Assembly (NCBI GenBank): GCA_022615465.1
Contig: JAKEGR010000260.1
Location: 1 to 9,243, forward strand
Direction of reading: 5' to 3'
Length of the DNA: 9,243 nucleotides
Source: Planctomycetota bacterium
GTDB taxonomy: Bacteria; Planctomycetota; Planctomycetia; Pirellulales; Lacipirellulaceae
The position numbers were made by a program, and so were the translations under genes. Below are positions 9,113 to 9,243 of the stretch, piece by piece (positions within the stretch are counted from its first letter, which is position 1; every line of letters starts with the position of its first letter). Under the pieces are notes generated by a model that saw nothing but the letters and a program-made list of their open reading frames with translations, made no database searches and was not told the DNA's origin.

Positions 9113-9138
9113 CGTTCCCACGCGGGAGCGTGGGAACG
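9113..9138. repeat. Long perfect palindrome, second of a pair, likely dispersed repeat
   Basis: CGTTCCCACGC (9113-9123) and GCGTGGGAACG (9128-9138) form a perfect 11-bp stem closed by GGGA, which fits the stable GNRA tetraloop pattern in RNA. No T tract follows. From memory, palindromes of the type GTTCCCACGC-loop-GCGTGGGAAC occur many times in intergenic DNA of planctomycetes and some other bacteria, and their translation gives the spurious motif VPTLPRGNA, which appears here on the - strand. I therefore call it a REP-like dispersed repeat rather than a terminator. Copy number in this genome cannot be seen from one window. Confidence 0.65.
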
Positions 9139-9243
9139 AGGTGGACTCGAACGAATCTCAACGGGCTCGCTGACGAAGCACTTCTTCAACAGGCTGCTAG
9201 ATGGTCTGCCCAATCAACACGGGCATTCGATTGTGGCGGGTCA

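Larger units (their letters stand above)
8824..9243. other. Region after rpoC without a supportable gene, rich in inverted repeats
   Basis: These 420 bases follow the rpoC stop. No gene is supported on either strand. The reading frames that cross it (for example + 8265-9173 and - 8565-9161) are continuations of rpoC shadow frames, have low-complexity Arg/Gly/Ser/Pro content and match no family I recognise. Features seen are a 10-bp inverted repeat at 9011-9054, two compact palindromes at 9090-9104 and 9113-9138, and three copies of CGTCGTGGT (one inverted). No hairpin with a clean T tract marks the end of the rpoC transcript. A possible start ATG at 9201 is open to the window edge for only 14 codons, too short to judge. 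Confidence 0.7.

Noticed and set aside
8565..9161. 198-codon - strand frame starting in the palindrome region
   Set aside because: Its start (VPTLPRGNA) is simply the translated palindrome, and the rest is Pro/Arg/Ser-rich and antisense to rpoC. A typical spurious call.
8265..9173. 302-codon + strand frame that overlaps the rpoC end and crosses the intergenic region
   Set aside because: More than half lies in a wrong frame of rpoC, and the remainder is low-complexity Arg/Gly/Ser sequence running through the palindromes. No family resemblance.
1..9243. CRISPR array, tRNA, rRNA, riboswitch or an undescribed multi-gene system
   Set aside because: No regularly spaced repeats, no cloverleaf or rRNA-like sequence seen, and all coding capacity is taken by rplL, rpoB and rpoC.

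Overview
This window is a stretch of the conserved ribosomal protein / RNA polymerase operon of a GC-rich bacterium. It reads left to right: the 3' part of rplL (ribosomal protein L7/L12), complete rpoB (RNA polymerase beta) and complete rpoC (RNA polymerase beta'), all on the + strand. The organism is most likely a planctomycete, possibly of the Pirellulales. This rests on the overall sequence style of the three proteins, for example the RpoB rifampicin-region variant [20 protein letters not shown] and an L7/L12 hinge containing [13 protein letters not shown], and on the palindromic repeats after rpoC. The placement is recognition from memory, not a search result.

Layout: 1-354 is rplL without its start. 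355-641 is a 287-base leader with no gene. It holds an attenuator-like hairpin with a T-rich tail just after the rplL stop, a second small hairpin, and the rpoB ribosome binding site. 642-4361 is rpoB (1239 codons). 4362-4449 is a short 88-base spacer with the rpoC ribosome binding site and no terminator. 4450-8823 is rpoC (1457 codons). 8824-9243 is a 420-base stretch with no supportable gene. It carries a long inverted repeat (9011-9054) and a pair of tight palindromes (9090-9104 and 9113-9138) that look like a dispersed repeat unit.

How it works together: L7/L12 forms the ribosomal stalk that recruits translation factors. Beta and beta' together form the RNA polymerase active centre. L7/L12 is needed in several copies per ribosome, whereas beta and beta' are needed in smaller amounts. 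A partial terminator between rplL and rpoB, as known in Escherichia coli, would fit the hairpin seen here. Both polymerase subunits look fully functional: all catalytic and zinc-binding residues that can be recognised are present.

The genes themselves are ordinary housekeeping genes. I see no evidence for a new enzymatic or defence system. The parts worth a second look are the two non-coding regions (355-641 and 8824-9243) and a few lineage-specific residues in RpoB.
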